A DNA stretch of 44,905 nucleotides from contig NZ_LMUW01000207.1 in NCBI RefSeq assembly GCF_009765735.1, positions 48,673-93,577 on the forward strand, in the 5' to 3' direction. Under the pieces are notes generated by a model. The model was given only the letters and a program-made list of their open reading frames with translations. It was not told the origin of the DNA and searched no databases. Made by a program: the position numbers and the translations under genes. Each line of letters opens with the position of its first letter. The first letter of the stretch is position 1. The stretch is from Xenophilus sp. L33 (GTDB lineage: Bacteria; Pseudomonadota; Gammaproteobacteria; Burkholderiales; Burkholderiaceae_C). Positions 8,489 to 16,107 of this stretch are shown here, in pieces.

Positions 8489-8851
8489 ATGACGAAGCTC
8501 AAGCGACTCCCGACGATGGACTGGCCGCCGAACTCGACCATTCGCGTGGCCGATGCCGCCTACCGCATCTTCGTCGACACCACGGACCGCCGCTTCAGCA
8601 TCCCCGAAGACGTGCTCGCCAAGGAGGCTGGCGAGAAGTGCGTCTTCTACATCGGCCTTCGCACCGACAGCGTCCTTGCGGTCTGGACCCGTTGGGATGA
8701 GGAGACGCTGCAAGGCGTCGAGCACGCGCTGCGCCGCGACATACAGGACGAGTGGGATGTCTGGCTGAGCCGCCTGACGATCCCTGCAACCCGTGCTCCT
8801 CGCTGCAGCACGGAATTCGTCTGGCAGATGCGACTGAGGCGCCGGGGCTGA
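8489..8851 (+). CDS. Hypothetical protein, 120 residues, coupled to the next gene
   Basis: Starts at ATG 8489 (MTKLKRLPTMDWPPNS). The body is a plausible small soluble protein (IRVADAAYRIFVDTTDRRFS, then EEAGEKCVFY-like and DEETLQGVEHALRRDIQDEW). No signal peptide. Its stop TGA 8849-8851 overlaps the ATG of the next gene (8851), so the two are translationally coupled and likely work together. The last 20 residues are Arg-rich and look less conserved. Family unknown. Confidence 0.6.
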   Translation: MTKLKRLPTMDWPPNSTIRVADAAYRIFVDTTDRRFSIPEDVLAKEAGEKCVFYIGLRTDSVLAVWTRWDEETLQGVEHALRRDIQDEWDVWLSRLTIPATRAPRCSTEFVWQMRLRRRG

Positions 8852-9291
8852 TGTCGCAAGCCGAGCTCGAACAGGTCCGCCTGCGGTTTCCCTACATGTT
8901 CTGCGGCGACCAGTCCCGGGTGGACGTAGCGCCGGGCTGGGTCAGGGTGTTCAAGCAGGCCTGCGTCGAGATCGATGCGATCCTTGGCGACGACAAGCGC
9001 GGCTTCCATTGGACAGAGGCGAAGGAGAAGGCCGGCTTCGCGCGCTTTCGGGGCAAGCTCGTGTTCGACGGCCGCACGATGCCTGGTGTCGGCCGCGACC
9101 TGACGCCGGCTGAGGCCGACCTCGTCGAGCTGGTGACAGCGGCGCGGCACAAGGCCGAGGACGCGACAAAGACAGTGTGCAACGTGTGCGGTGACCATTT
9201 ACCGCAGCGAGAGACTGACGGCGGCTATGAACGGCTGTGCGCCTTGCACGCCGTGACGCGAACGAAGAAAGACGAATCGAATCGCCCCTGA
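8851..9291 (+). CDS. Hypothetical protein with a C-terminal CxxC zinc-binding-like motif
   Basis: 146 residues from ATG 8851, which overlaps the stop of the previous gene. The N-terminal two-thirds is mixed alpha/beta (LRFPYMFCGDQSRVDVAPGW, then AKEKAGFARFRGKL). Near residues 113-130 the sequence CNVCGDHLPQ and a later C in ERLCALH could bind a zinc ion, with a basic tail (RTKKDESNRP). No family is recognised. The coupling to the 8489 gene is the only functional clue. Confidence 0.6.
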   Translation: MSQAELEQVRLRFPYMFCGDQSRVDVAPGWVRVFKQACVEIDAILGDDKRGFHWTEAKEKAGFARFRGKLVFDGRTMPGVGRDLTPAEADLVELVTAARHKAEDATKTVCNVCGDHLPQRETDGGYERLCALHAVTRTKKDESNRP

Positions 9292-9563
9292 ACCGGCGGC
9301 GCCAGATTGGTCCGGGGTTCCTTCGTGGACTGGAGGGGCCGGCCCGTGGCAGGTGGACCACCTCGACGGGGCGGCCCGAGGTGGAACGGGCGAAGCCGAT
9401 CCAGGGTTTGCGTCCGGTAGGGACCTTTGCTACCATCCGCCCCCGCTCTTCACGGGGCGCTTCGCCTTTCATTGGCAGACCAGTTTTCAACCCGCCGGAA
9501 GCATGCGGGACTGGCGCTGCGGTGCTCGTCTCCTTGCTCTGGTCCATCTAGCAAGGACAAAAC

Positions 9564-9881
9564 ATGAGCGATCAATACGACTTTCCATCCGCTGCCTATG
9601 CCGACGGCCAGGAGGCCGTCGAACTCCCGGATGACTTGTTCAACTACAGCCAACCTCAGCGGGTTGAATTCGTGCTCGGACATTGCCATGCGATCGCGGC
9701 CGGGGCTGAACCGCGGACTTGGACACCGATGGCGGTCGAGTTGGCCAGGCGTTACGGGCTCGGCCGCTCTGACTTCGAGGCGCACTTCCGGCGTCACCAC
9801 AACGAGGAATTCGAGGCTGGCGAACTCTACGACGAGGAGAGCAAGTTAGGTGCGCTTCGTGCGGCGTTCGATCGCGGCTGA
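9564..9881 (+). CDS. Hypothetical acidic protein, 105 residues
   Basis: Starts at ATG 9564 (MSDQYDFPSAAYADGQEAVE) after AAGGAC. Acidic and soluble, with helical segments (QRVEFVLGHCHAIAAGA, MAVELARRYGLGRSDFEAHF). The latter block resembles a helix-turn-helix-like or substrate-recognition helix but is not diagnostic. No family recognised. The gene is convergent with the 9915-10424 gene; the two ends are 33 nt apart. Confidence 0.65.
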   Translation: MSDQYDFPSAAYADGQEAVELPDDLFNYSQPQRVEFVLGHCHAIAAGAEPRTWTPMAVELARRYGLGRSDFEAHFRRHHNEEFEAGELYDEESKLGALRAAFDRG

Positions 9882-9914
9882 CTGCGTAGTCTCGCGGGCT
9901 GCCCGCCGGCAACC

Positions 9915-10424
9915 TTAGTTCCCGAGGAGGAAGTCGGGGATGACGAAGCCCTCGGGTGCCAGCACGGGCTCGCCAGGACTTCGTTGGAGCGGCGGAGCGG
10001 GGCCGGGGTCGTAGGCTGATCCGTTCGCGCGGACTCGCCGCGACATCACGCGGCCTGCGGCCACCTCGATCAGCAGATCCCGCTCGTAGACGTTCGCGAA
10101 CGGCATGTGCACGTACTGGATGAGCTTGCCTTCCGGCGCGCGCAGCTCCCCCGAGAACCAGGTCGCCGGCGCGCCGCCTGGCGGGGCGTCCGGGAAGAGA
10201 TGAGGCAGCCTGCACCTGCGATCCTCGTCGAGGCAGCCCTCGAAGTCCACCAGGTAGAGCATGCCTTCGCGGATCTCCCAGACGCCGATGTAGCCCCGCA
10301 TGTGGGCGGTGCTCGGGCCACGGAAAGTCATGCCCGTGGCCGCGAGATGGCTCTTCAGCGGAAGCGTGTGCAGGGACCTGTCGAGGCCATCAATGCGGAG
10401 AACTTCGGGAATCTGGGCGGTCAT
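9915..10424 (-). CDS. Hypothetical protein, 169 residues
   Basis: Starts at ATG 10424 (MTAQIPEVLRIDGLDRSL). Soluble, beta-rich: MTFRGPSTAHMRGYIGVWEI, MLYLVDFEGCLDE, and MPFANVYERDLLIEVAAGRV. The RGYIxxWEI/LYLVD pattern occurs in a conserved uncharacterised family found in proteobacterial accessory genomes. No signal peptide. The C-terminus PEGFVIPDFLLGN is well formed. Convergent with 9564-9881. Confidence 0.7.
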   Translation of the reverse strand: MTAQIPEVLRIDGLDRSLHTLPLKSHLAATGMTFRGPSTAHMRGYIGVWEIREGMLYLVDFEGCLDEDRRCRLPHLFPDAPPGGAPATWFSGELRAPEGKLIQYVHMPFANVYERDLLIEVAAGRVMSRRVRANGSAYDPGPAPPLQRSPGEPVLAPEGFVIPDFLLGN

Positions 10425-10708
10425 TCTTCGAATTTTGTCTTACCGGTCAACGGCAGGCTCTCGATTATCAGGGCCAGCGGTTAAGGATCTGCCCTGAACC
10501 ACCGCCGATCCGGCGTCCGATTCGCACCGTGTCACTTTCGAGCAACCTAGCGGGTTGTCGTTGATAGTCGCACGCTTGGAGCGAGAGGCCCCAGCCGTGA
10601 GTGCGGCCCGTGTCTAATAGAGTATCTGGTATAGCGCCGCGCGTCGAGTCGATCGGACGCTCGACCCTTGAACGAGACTTCATCCCAAAGAGACTTGAAT
10701 CGGAAACC

Positions 10709-12310
10709 ATGGGCATTCGATTTCGCCAGCGGATCAAAGTATTTCCAGGGATCCATTTCAACCTTTCGACACGAGGCGCGAGCGTTTCGATCGGTGGACC
10801 CGGGGCAACGCTCAATGTGAACAAGGACCTCCGAGTTGCTGCAACTGTGGGTCTGCCGGGCACGGGCCTTTCTTATCGACATACTTTTCGCAGTGGCCCG
10901 ACGAACCATAAAGCACCGCCGGTGCGTTTCTCGGCACTCGATGAGCCCGCACGCGATCTTGACGTATCAGCCGGCTCCAAGCCGGAGTTGGTCGGGGCGG
11001 CGTGGACCGAGGGGCCGCTTCGAGAAGTTCAGCAATTGATTGTTGAAGCGCGAGCTGAGCGTGCGAGCCTGGAAAGCGAGCTCAAGGCGTTGATCAGATC
11101 GCACCAAGTCGCCAAAGAACGTCACGAGCGGCTGAGTAGGTGGTTCATCCGACCGTTTCGACGCGAAGGCTATAGGAAATCCAAGGCTGAATTGCACAGC
11201 ACAGCAGAGCTTGTGAACGAAGTCCGAGAAGATCTCAAAGAGCAGGGCCTTAAGGTCGATTGGCACATCGAAGGCGATATCAAAGACAGGTACACCAAAT
11301 TCGTGGACGCAATGAGGATCGTCGCCAGAGCGGGCGCGGTATGGCATTTAAAGGGAAAAAGCAAGGTTGATCGTGTTCGCGAGAGGACCCTATTCGATAC
11401 GGCGCTCATCCGGTTGGGAGCGACGCTCTCCCTCCTTCGTCCAGACTTCCTTTCGCAGGCCACGGGCGAGTGGATCAACGAAGTACCTTGCCTGGCATCA
11501 GAGACGGGGGTATCGCTCTATTTTTTCCCGACTTTTATTTTGACTGTCTGCGGCAATGAAATTGGTCTTATACGTCCAGACGGACTTAAACTCGATATCG
11601 GCGAGCTTTGCGTTGTCGAATACGACGCCGAGGCGCCAGTGCCTGCGGACGCTGACATTGCAGGACACTCTTGGCGGTATGTGAATCATGATGGGTCGCG
11701 CGACCTCCGCTTCAAAGACAACTTGGAAGTCCCCATCGTTGCTTACCAAACTCTAAATGTCACAGCCGCCAGTGGCCTGGACGAGACCTTTTTGTTTTCG
11801 TCGGGCGTGACAAATTTCGCCAGCTGGGTGTCAGTGGTCGACGGGCTCGAAGCCGCGGATTACTGGCAGGCGATCGCAATCGGATCAAGTCTCCCGGCTT
11901 CATGGCGAGCGCGCAGGGAGGGGCACGTTCAGGTGATTGCTCAGAAACTCGGGGGTAGCGAGCTTGTGGCGATTGCATTCAGCGCAACGTCGAAAATAGC
12001 CCACCTGTTCCTTGCGACCGAACAACTTGGCCTATCGATGGATGCTGAGACGCAGTTTCATGTATGGCTGGATGACAGGCTCATCATCAACAGGAATCCG
12101 TTCGTCGGCCAGTTGGATGAGGGCAGTGAATACCAAGTCCGCTTTCTGCTCGAGGCGGACCCAGAAGCCTTCGACATCCTTTTTCAAGAACTGATTGCGA
12201 GCAAGGAACTACTTTTTCGAATCGCCAATTCGGAGAAAGAGCCTTTCTCGTCGAAGATCTCCATGGAGTCGTTTCGACCCCTCATCGATACCCCGACGCA
12301 CGAGATTTAG
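10709..12310 (+). CDS. DUF4236-domain protein with a long unique C-terminal region
   Basis: 533 residues. ATG 10709 is chosen because the DUF4236 domain begins exactly there (MGIRFRQRIKVFPGIHFNLS), and residues 1-55 continue with the family's RGASVSIGGPGATLNV and GLPGTGLSYR. Then comes a charged coiled-coil-like stretch (about 85-175), and the remaining 350 residues match nothing I know (segments such as TGVSLYFFPTFILTVCGNEI and FATEQLG-like beta-rich blocks). DUF4236 is usually a small N-terminal module of otherwise varied proteins, so this domain order is expected but the C-terminal part is novel to me. The gene is visibly AT-richer than its neighbours, which suggests transfer. It stands alone: its neighbours are on the opposite strand. 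Confidence 0.8.
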   Translation: MGIRFRQRIKVFPGIHFNLSTRGASVSIGGPGATLNVNKDLRVAATVGLPGTGLSYRHTFRSGPTNHKAPPVRFSALDEPARDLDVSAGSKPELVGAAWTEGPLREVQQLIVEARAERASLESELKALIRSHQVAKERHERLSRWFIRPFRREGYRKSKAELHSTAELVNEVREDLKEQGLKVDWHIEGDIKDRYTKFVDAMRIVARAGAVWHLKGKSKVDRVRERTLFDTALIRLGATLSLLRPDFLSQATGEWINEVPCLASETGVSLYFFPTFILTVCGNEIGLIRPDGLKLDIGELCVVEYDAEAPVPADADIAGHSWRYVNHDGSRDLRFKDNLEVPIVAYQTLNVTAASGLDETFLFSSGVTNFASWVSVVDGLEAADYWQAIAIGSSLPASWRARREGHVQVIAQKLGGSELVAIAFSATSKIAHLFLATEQLGLSMDAETQFHVWLDDRLIINRNPFVGQLDEGSEYQVRFLLEADPEAFDILFQELIASKELLFRIANSEKEPFSSKISMESFRPLIDTPTHEI

Positions 12311-12401
12311 GCGAAGACCTGCAGGCTCCAAGCGTAGGTCCGGGTCTTGGCAAGACGCAGAGCGACCCCGTACCAAGGACACGTCGGGGCTGCCCGAGTC
12401 T

Positions 12402-12875
12402 TCAGATGCTCGATGCCAGCCATCGCTTGAGCATTCGCACCTGGGCGGCTGCCAAGCCGGTGTTGGGATCGCATCGGATCAGCTCCGGACAACCAGGCGG
12501 AAATTCGTTGAACGAATCGTCTAGTGCCCGCCATTGCGCGAGCGGCGCCGCATCGCGAAGGAAGGCGCGAATCTCCTCGTACCGTGCCCATCGTCCAATG
12601 ACGGGGAGGCCCGTGGCGCCGATGATGCGTTGCCGCAGAGCAGGCGGAAAGTGGGCGAGGAGGGCGGGCATCTCATAGTCATGGCGCCAGCTCGACGTGA
12701 TCACGATTTGACAGTCCCGCGCCCCAGCGCTCGCGTCTGCCGCATCCGCTTCGCCGAAGGCTTCGGCCAGGTCGGCCACGCGCGAGAAACACAGATCCGG
12801 GTTCGCCCCGGGTGCCGAAGTTGGATGCAGTACGCCGTCGAAGTCGAGGAACAGCAACCGTCGTGGCCTGCTCAT
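12402..12875 (-). CDS. HAD-superfamily phosphatase (SAK RNA-repair-type HAD)
   Basis: 157 residues. Motif I is LLFLDFDGVLHP (about residues 7-18), giving the DxDG nucleophile and general acid. QIVITSSWRHDY (near 63) supplies the motif II Ser/Thr position, and ALDDSFNEFPP (near 118) the motif IV acids. The compact size and DFDGVLH match the HAD family described with Swiss-army-knife RNA-repair proteins, where such domains are thought to remove terminal phosphates. A role in nucleic-acid repair is inferred. ATG 12875 overlaps the stop of the lipoprotein gene upstream (ATGA), so the two are translationally coupled. Confidence 0.75.
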   Translation of the reverse strand: MSRPRRLLFLDFDGVLHPTSAPGANPDLCFSRVADLAEAFGEADAADASAGARDCQIVITSSWRHDYEMPALLAHFPPALRQRIIGATGLPVIGRWARYEEIRAFLRDAAPLAQWRALDDSFNEFPPGCPELIRCDPNTGLAAAQVRMLKRWLASSI

Positions 12876-13498
12876 CCGCCGACTTCGTGGGCCTGCATGA
12901 GCTTGGTCTCGCCCATGTCGAAGTCGCAGACCCAGATGTGCTCTCCGGTGTAAGCGCCGAAGCTGTTCCGCGCATTCACCTGAACATGGTACGAGATGAG
13001 CGCCATCACCTTGGTATTCCCGAAGATGAAGACGTTGCTTGCGCCCAGGCGTTCGATCTCTGAGAGTTTCGCGCCGTCTGGGTCTTTCAGGCGTGCAAGG
13101 ACCCCCATCTTGCACAGCAGCTTGTTGGACGCGATTTGCTCGGCGCTCGCCGCGTGCGGGTCGTTGACGGGCTCGTGCAGCTTCCGGAAATTTGCCTCGG
13201 CCTGACGCACCTCGTCTTCGGCGTCGCTGACGATTGAGGAGGTGTAGATTGGGCCGGACGAAATCAATGGCTGCACGGCCGGGGCCTGCACTGACGGCGG
13301 CGCTGGTGGCGCGATCGGTCCGGTGGAACGAGGGGCGGGCATCTGCTGCGCCTGCTGAGCCGATGCTCCGGACCCGCCCGGAGCGCATGGCGTCTGGCTG
13401 AACGAACTGCCACACCGATAGACGCTTTGGGCTTGCGCGCCCGTGCAGGCGGCCAGCAGAACGAGGGCAATTGACGGAACGAGGAGGGTGATCTTCAT
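12872..13498 (-). CDS. Lipoprotein with a DUF4124-like Cys pair, 208 residues
   Basis: Begins MKITLLVPSIALVLLAAC: a signal peptide with lipobox LAAC (lipidated Cys18). Next, VYRCGSSFSQTPCAPGGS is the DUF4124-type module seen in many exported proteobacterial proteins, with a probable disulfide. A Pro/Ala/Gln linker follows, then a C-terminal domain (AEDEVRQAEANFRKLHEPV, then LKDPDGAKLSEIERLGASNV and HIWVCDF). Likely anchored in the envelope and facing the periplasm. Its TGA overlaps the start of the HAD gene, an unusual pairing because the HAD product lacks a signal peptide. It lies 62 nt downstream of the repeat-protein gene (13561-13884). Confidence 0.75.
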   Translation of the reverse strand: MKITLLVPSIALVLLAACTGAQAQSVYRCGSSFSQTPCAPGGSGASAQQAQQMPAPRSTGPIAPPAPPSVQAPAVQPLISSGPIYTSSIVSDAEDEVRQAEANFRKLHEPVNDPHAASAEQIASNKLLCKMGVLARLKDPDGAKLSEIERLGASNVFIFGNTKVMALISYHVQVNARNSFGAYTGEHIWVCDFDMGETKLMQAHEVGG

Positions 13499-13560
13499 GT
13501 GCGAACGAAGATCACCCAGCATGTCGGAGCGTGGATTTTCATCGGCCAGTAGGCAGGGGC

Positions 13561-13884
13561 TCAGTTGCAGTAGATCTGCTGGCCGATCCGCTGGCAGGTC
13601 GCTCCGTTGGAGCCGTAGGTCGTGTTCCCGATCTGTTGATAGGTGGTCCCATTGCTGTCGTAGGCCGTGTTGCCAACGCGCTGGACGGTGCTCCCGTCGG
13701 ACCGGTACATGGTGTCCCCGATCTGCTGGGTCGTATTGCCGTTGGAATCGTAGGTGATGTTGCCGATGCGCTGGGACGTCGATCCGTCCGAGCCATAGGT
13801 GATGTTGCCGATCTGCTGATAGGTGGTCTGTCCGAACGCGAGCCCGCAGGCGGCCAGCAGTGCAAGGGCGAGGATTTTTTTCAT
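13561..13884 (-). CDS. Secreted protein of tandem 15-residue repeats
   Basis: 107 residues: a signal peptide (MKKILALALLAACGLAFGQ), then six nearly perfect 15-residue units of the form T-x-Q-x-I-G-N-x-T-Y-x-S-x-G-x, closed by a Cys pair near the end (CQRIGQQIYC). The unit has regularly spaced Gly, Asn and Tyr, as in short beta-solenoid or cell-surface repeat proteins. The LAAC in the signal region might instead make it a lipoprotein. No catalytic residues are apparent. It probably acts in the periplasm or outer membrane. The 45-bp DNA periodicity suggests growth by slippage or recombination. It precedes the DUF4124 lipoprotein gene. Confidence 0.8.
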   Translation of the reverse strand: MKKILALALLAACGLAFGQTTYQQIGNITYGSDGSTSQRIGNITYDSNGNTTQQIGDTMYRSDGSTVQRVGNTAYDSNGTTYQQIGNTTYGSNGATCQRIGQQIYCN

Positions 13885-13993
13885 GCCGGCCAGCGTATTC
13901 CGCGGCGGCGAGGTTCGCTGTGAATTGCATCACCGTTCGGCGCTGAATTGCGCTGCCGGGCCTTCCCACGGGAGGCTTGATGCCGGAGGCCAG

Positions 13994-14230
13994 TCAGGTC
14001 GGATCGCCAGCCCGGGATGCCGGAGCGACCACAGGCGTCAACACCTTCGCCCGCTCAGCGGCGGCGGCAAGGTATTGATTGGTCTTGCGCTGTTCCGCGA
14101 GCAATTCGCGCAGCAGCGGCTTGGTCCCGAAGATGGCGAAGGGCATGCAGATCCAGAGGATCGCGACAACCAATCCCAGGAGAAATAACGCGACCGACAA
14201 GACCATTCCTATGCCAGCTGCTCCGCTCAT
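13994..14230 (-). CDS. Small membrane protein, 78 residues
   Basis: ATG 14230 is preceded by a GGAG ribosome binding site. One long hydrophobic helix or helical hairpin (MVLSVALFLLGLVVAILWIC, about 9-28) is followed by a basic cytoplasmic tail (FGTKPLLRELLAEQRKTNQY, then AAAAERAKVL). The tail is predicted helical. No family recognised. It lies 88 nt downstream of the KfrA-like gene. Confidence 0.65.
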   Translation of the reverse strand: MSGAAGIGMVLSVALFLLGLVVAILWICMPFAIFGTKPLLRELLAEQRKTNQYLAAAAERAKVLTPVVAPASRAGDPT

Positions 14231-14318
14231 AGCCGTCTCCTCGTTGTTGATCTGTGAATCGTACGCGACCGAGTGGCGGCGAGCGGCACAACGCGCTGCG
14301 CGCCGCCTCAGGTGAGGC

Positions 14319-15455
14319 TCAGCCCTTCTTCGGGCTGCGGCTGCCGGGACCGGCCGCCGCTTTCCTTGCCGGCGCCTTGACCGGCGCCTTGGCCGCCGTC
14401 ACGGCCTTTGCGGGCCCTTTCGAGACCGCGTCCAAAGCTTGGCGGAGGAGGGCCTTCGTCTCCTGGTGCGCCTCCGCCTCCAGCTTGTGCGCTGTTGTCG
14501 CATCGCCGGCACGTGCCTGCGCGGCCTCGAGCGCGGCGCGCAGCTGGGCCGCCTCGCGCTGCAGCTCGGCCTGGGCGCCCGCGGCGGCAGTGGCAGCTTC
14601 CAGGGCGCGGGCCTCCATTTCTGCATTCTTGGCCACTTCCTTGGCCGTCGCGGCCGTGGCCGCGCGCGCTTCCTCGCGGGCGCGGTCGACCTCGAGCAGG
14701 TGGCGCTTCTCCTGCGCGTCATGGCGGGCCTGCTGCTCGCGCAAGGCCGCGGCGTGCTTGACGCCGGCGGCATCGAACTCGCCGCGCATCGTCTCGACGC
14801 GTCGGGTCGCTTGCAGGAGGTTGGTGTGGGCCTCCTCGAGCTGGGCCGCGAGGGCGGTTCGCTGCGCCTCGACGTCGGCTGCCTGGCGTTGGGAGGAGGC
14901 AAGCGCCTCGCGCGTGGTGGCCAAGGCCTCCTCCAGGCCCTTGCTGGCCGCCTCGAAGGCGATCTGTCTGTCGGCCAGGTCCGCCTCTGCCTCTCGCAGA
15001 GTCGCACGGTCGGCTTCCACCTCCGCCCGGCTGGCGTCGACCTCGGCGCGCCAAGCCTGGCCCGAACGCCGCAGAGCCAGCTTCCAGAGCGAGTGGAAGG
15101 ACTCGATGACGGCGTCATCCAGGCCGGTCGACTCCATCAGCGCTTTCACCGACTCGGCGCTGTCGTCGGTCACCCCGACCGGACGCAGTCGGCCGGGCAG
15201 CGTTTCGAACCAGGCGTTCACGTGGGGCGTGATCGTGTTCGGCGAGCCGCTGCCGATGTGCATGCGAACCCGCTCGACGCTCGGGCGCTCACCAGCCCGA
15301 AGCAGTTCCTCGCAAGCGGCGAACACGTCATCGCGCTTCACGCCGGGGCGATTGACGCCGTTATAGGCACGGCGCGCGGGGGTCCCGGGCGCGGGTGCTT
15401 CCGGGGTGTCGTTGTCCATGCGAGGTTCTTGGTCCACAGGGCGGATGGGGTTCAT
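14319..15455 (-). CDS. KfrA-like DNA-binding coiled-coil protein
   Basis: 378 residues. Residues about 38-95 (VKRDDVFAACEELLRAGERP, SVERVRMHIGSGSPNTITPH) match the KfrA N-terminal DNA-binding domain, a helix-turn-helix-like module known from plasmids and integrative elements. Residues 130-345 are a long Ala/Glu/Arg-rich coiled coil. The C-terminus is Ala/Lys-rich (KAPARKAAAGPG), which may bind DNA non-specifically. KfrA-type proteins are autorepressors and affect plasmid stability. ATG 15455 overlaps the stop of the gene upstream (ATGA), so it follows that gene in one operon. The adjacent recombinase fits a mobile-element context. Confidence 0.8.
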   Translation of the reverse strand: MNPIRPVDQEPRMDNDTPEAPAPGTPARRAYNGVNRPGVKRDDVFAACEELLRAGERPSVERVRMHIGSGSPNTITPHVNAWFETLPGRLRPVGVTDDSAESVKALMESTGLDDAVIESFHSLWKLALRRSGQAWRAEVDASRAEVEADRATLREAEADLADRQIAFEAASKGLEEALATTREALASSQRQAADVEAQRTALAAQLEEAHTNLLQATRRVETMRGEFDAAGVKHAAALREQQARHDAQEKRHLLEVDRAREEARAATAATAKEVAKNAEMEARALEAATAAAGAQAELQREAAQLRAALEAAQARAGDATTAHKLEAEAHQETKALLRQALDAVSKGPAKAVTAAKAPVKAPARKAAAGPGSRSPKKG

Positions 15456-15749
15456 GTGGGTGCATTGTCCGGGTGGAACGGCAGCCAGCCGACGATCACG
15501 TTCTGGGTTTCATCGTCCCGGAAGAAGTAGAGCCGAAAGCAGTGCGTGCGATCTCGCGCATCGCTGCTGCGAGGCCAGGCGACGCACCGTCTCGAACGCC
15601 GGCAGTACTTCTTCGCAGTTGGCGGCGTGGGCCGTCACGGAGAGGGCCTCTCCGACCAGCCAGTCGACATAGGCGGCGGCGCCCTCGCCATCCCAGGCGG
15701 CGATACGGTCGGGCAGGGTGAGCGTGTGGTTGTACGGGGGGCGCACCAT
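15452..15749 (-). pseudogene. Small gene upstream of the KfrA-like gene, broken by a frameshift
   Basis: ATG 15749 opens a frame (MVRPPYNHTLTLPDRIAAWD, then a helical segment to ETVRRLAS). Near 15563-15570, at a GCAGCAGC run, the best coding sequence changes frame by one base and continues HCFRLYFFRDDETQNVIVGW, LPFHPDNAPT, to TGA 15452-15454. That stop overlaps the start of the KfrA-like gene in ATGA form, which confirms the last frame. The repaired protein is about 98 residues. Its C-terminal RLYFFRDDE pattern faintly recalls RelE/ParE-type beta strands, but I cannot assign it. A programmed shift is possible but less likely than decay. Confidence 0.6.
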
Positions 15750-16107
15750 CCGGCACAAGCCGGTGACCGGCAACACGATGCTCTGAAAACTTCACGAAAT
15801 ACCTTTCTACGGGCTCAATTCTTGCCCCAAACGCTCCCGCGGACTCAAGTTTCGAGGCCAGGACGCATTTCTGGCCACCCTCGCCTCGTTTCGGCTATTC
15901 TACTCGCGATTAGTCCTGGTTATCGCGAACAAAGGATAATTGGCGTAGTGAAGTCTACAGGTGTATGAAAGAAACACGCAAGTTTGAACGTGAACTGAAG
16001 CCGTCGCGGGACGCGGGAAGAAAAGTTATGTTAAATGCCGCGGGCAGCCGAGCCTCCGAGCCGCTGTGCGGGGCCGCGAATGTGGAAATTTCCAGACGAG
16101 GGTCTTC
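15750..16107. promoter_or_regulatory. AT-richer intergenic region between KfrA-side operon and recombinase
   Basis: About 350 nt without a credible gene and AT-richer than its surroundings, as expected for a promoter or recombination site. It contains TTATC 15920-15924 and GATAA 15935-15939 as inverted arms, and the XerD-like half-site at 16026-16036. The two flanking genes diverge from it, so both promoters should be here. I cannot place -35/-10 boxes with confidence. Confidence 0.5.
16026..16036 (+). other. Exact match to the XerD-binding half-site of dif
   Basis: TTATGTTAAAT is identical to the XerD arm of the chromosomal dif site of many proteobacteria. It is a rare AT-rich word in G/C-rich DNA. 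The base pairs to its left (16009-16025) do not show a good XerC arm, so a complete dif is not present. It lies 72 nt upstream of the tyrosine recombinase start. Confidence 0.5.

Noticed and set aside
16009..16036. Complete dif site
   Set aside because: The left arm matches a XerC site at only about 4-5 of 11 positions; only the right half-site is supported.
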